DNA from: Qipengyuania xiamenensis | Lineage (GTDB): Bacteria > Pseudomonadota > Alphaproteobacteria > Sphingomonadales > Sphingomonadaceae | Direction: 5' to 3' | Length of the DNA: 64,000 bases | NCBI RefSeq assembly: GCF_019711495.1 | Contig: NZ_JAIGNM010000001.1 | Coordinates: 806,001-870,000 of the forward strand | Shown: positions 62,764 to 64,000 of the stretch, piece by piece | Position numbering within the stretch: the first letter of the stretch is position 1 | How the letters are laid out: every line of letters starts with the position of its first letter | Made by a program: the position numbers and the translations under genes | Notes under the pieces: generated by a model | What the model was told of the DNA's origin: nothing | What the model saw: the letters and a program-made list of their open reading frames with translations, nothing else | The model's database searches: none

Positions 62764-63345
62764 ATGACAGAAGACGAAATCCTCTCCGAATTCCGCGCCA
62801 GCGAAGCCCTGCTCGAAGGCCATTTCCTCCTCTCCAGCGGACGCCACAGCGGGCACTATCTCCAGTGCGCACGCGTGCTGATGAACCCGGAACGGGCCGG
62901 CCGGCTTGCCTTTGCCCTCGCCCAGAAGATCCCGCGCGACATCCGCAGCCAGATCGATGTGGTCGTCAGCCCTGCGATGGGCGGCATCATCATCGGCCAG
63001 GAAATGGGCCGTGCGCTCGGCAAGGACGCCATGTTCCTCGAACGCCCTGAAGGCGAGTTCCACCTGCGCCGCGGCTTCCGCCTCGAAGCGGGCGCCAAGG
63101 TGCTGATGGTAGAAGACGTGGTCACCACCGGTCTTTCCAGCCGCGAGGCGATCGCGGCCGTCGGTCGCGAGGGCGGCGAGGTCATCGCCGAAGTCTCGCT
63201 CGTCGATCGCAGCAATGGCGCGGCCGATCTGGGCGTACCCTTCTTCCCGCTGATCGACATCAACTTCCCGACCTATGCCGATGACGAGGTCCCCGAAGAG
63301 CTCGCAGCGATCGAGATCACGAAGCCGGGGAGCCGCAAGGCTTGA
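62764..63345 (+). CDS. pyrE: Orotate phosphoribosyltransferase
   Basis: 193 residues. Makes OMP from orotate and PRPP. The PRPP-binding [18 protein letters not shown], plus [18 protein letters not shown] and [14 protein letters not shown], are conserved. ATG 62764 ([20 protein letters not shown]) is the usual start. Its stop overlaps the pdxJ start by 4 nt (TTGA). The pyrC gene of the same pathway lies about 17 kb away. Confidence 0.95.
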   Translation: MTEDEILSEFRASEALLEGHFLLSSGRHSGHYLQCARVLMNPERAGRLAFALAQKIPRDIRSQIDVVVSPAMGGIIIGQEMGRALGKDAMFLERPEGEFHLRRGFRLEAGAKVLMVEDVVTTGLSSREAIAAVGREGGEVIAEVSLVDRSNGAADLGVPFFPLIDINFPTYADDEVPEELAAIEITKPGSRKA

Positions 63346-64000
63346 ACCGGCCCCTCCGCCTTGGCGTCAATATCGACCACGTCGCCACCATCCGGAACGC
63401 CCGGGGCGGCGACCATCCCGATCCTGTCAGGGCAGCGGAGATCGTCGCCCGTGTCGGCGGTGACGGGATCACCGCCCACCTGCGCGAAGACCGGCGGCAT
63501 ATCCGTGATGCCGACCTGAAACGCATCCAGGATGCGACCGACCTCCCGCTCAACCTCGAGATGGCCGCCACCGAGGAAATGCTGGAGATTGCCCTCAGGC
63601 ACTCGCCGCACGCCGCCTGCATCGTCCCCGAAAAGCGCGAGGAGCGCACCACCGAGGGCGGACTCGATGCGGCGGGCCAGCACAACACGCTCGCCCCGAT
63701 CGTGTGGAAACTGCGCGACAACGGCATTCGCGTGTCGCTCTTCATCGAGGCGGACGAACGCCAGCTCGATGCAGCACTCAAGCTTGGTGCCGAAGTCGTG
63801 GAATTCCACACAGGCGAATATGCCCATGCCCATCTCGACGGCGATAGCGAGAAGGTCGCGCGCGAACTGAAGCGCATCTCCGACATGGCCGCGCTTGCCG
63901 CGAAGAACGGCATCGAACCGCATGCTGGCCATGGCCTCACCTACGAAAACGTCCAGCCGATTGCGGCCATCCCGCAGATCGCCGAACTCAATATCGGTCA
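63342..64000 (+). CDS. pdxJ: Pyridoxine 5'-phosphate synthase, 3' truncated by window
   Basis: About 219 residues are visible; it runs off the window end. [20 protein letters not shown] is the N-terminal signature, then [40 protein letters not shown] and [16 protein letters not shown]. Condenses 3-amino-2-oxopropyl phosphate with deoxyxylulose phosphate in vitamin B6 synthesis. The start is TTG 63342, overlapping pyrE by 4 nt. Pair pyrE-pdxJ is typical of this lineage. Confidence 0.94.
   Translation, partial: MNRPLRLGVNIDHVATIRNARGGDHPDPVRAAEIVARVGGDGITAHLREDRRHIRDADLKRIQDATDLPLNLEMAATEEMLEIALRHSPHAACIVPEKREERTTEGGLDAAGQHNTLAPIVWKLRDNGIRVSLFIEADERQLDAALKLGAEVVEFHTGEYAHAHLDGDSEKVARELKRISDMAALAAKNGIEPHAGHGLTYENVQPIAAIPQIAELNIG

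Overview
The window is 64 kb of GC-rich chromosomal DNA packed with ordinary housekeeping genes. It most likely comes from an alphaproteobacterium of the Sphingomonadales, probably the Erythrobacteraceae. The inference rests on gene content and order: pyrE-pdxJ; the ctaC-ctaD/ctaB-ctaG-ctaE-SURF1-thrC series; class I lysyl-tRNA synthetase; plant-type glutamate-cysteine ligase; rplU-rpmA with a Lys/Ala-rich L21 tail; a FnrL-type regulator; the DUF1800/DUF1501 pair; and MASE1 and LacI-type proteins. No insertion sequence, prophage, integron, CRISPR array or plasmid feature was seen. There is no gene-free stretch longer than about 215 bases.

Layout. 1-1101: the 3' end of a degenerate sensor histidine kinase, then two tRNAs (CAT, probably Ile2; Pro TGG). 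1129-5060: MATE exporter, DUF1800 and DUF1501. 5063-9967, mostly minus strand: a GGDEF cyclase, and a GT4 / UDP-xylose-synthase-like / M28 peptidase run. 10091-14887: EttA, a membrane-anchored M28 peptidase, an EEP-family phosphatase/nuclease, a SlyD-like FKBP and acylphosphatase. 14948-20823: a MASE1-PAS-GGDEF protein that abuts a LacI-type sensor lacking its DNA-binding domain, a flavin-oxidase-like protein, an Arg-repeat RcnB-like exported protein, cytochrome b561 and a prolyl-4-hydroxylase-like enzyme. 20833-27626: LysK, an Lrp regulator divergent from methionine gamma-lyase, a DinG-type helicase and SixA. 28014-31362: an acyl-CoA dehydrogenase pair, then SoxR divergent from a glyoxalase-fold protein. 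31422-41699: TrmL, SRAP, UbiA, RsmE, GshA, BamB/YfgM, a glycosyltransferase, a hydrolase and SelO. 41766-50071: AstD-like dehydrogenase, glycine-zipper protein, RarD, PyrC, YgfZ, a TetR/hydrolase pair, GNAT, L27 and L21. 50072-55439: lipoprotein, FnrL, MoaE/MoaD, FolB, a methyltransferase and ThrC. 55491-62550: the aa3-type cytochrome c oxidase cluster. 62764-64000: PyrE and the start of PdxJ.

The best-supported regulatory logic comes from three self-contained circuits readable in the DNA. A SoxR box sits in a 19-bp-spacer promoter between soxR and a VOC gene. Two direct 20-bp operators overlay the -35 and -10 of a hydrolase gene next to a TetR gene. A perfect FNR site (TTGAT-N4-ATCAA) lies upstream of a small membrane-protein gene whose neighbour encodes the cognate FnrL. 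An mdeR/mdeA-like divergent pair adds a fourth, weaker case. I did not see a clear novel multi-gene system. The most unusual items are the HTH-less LacI-type protein abutting a cyclase, the degenerate kinase, the Arg-repeat RcnB-like protein, and two short genes: a 39-aa cox-cluster membrane peptide and a 100-aa protein between folB and moaD.
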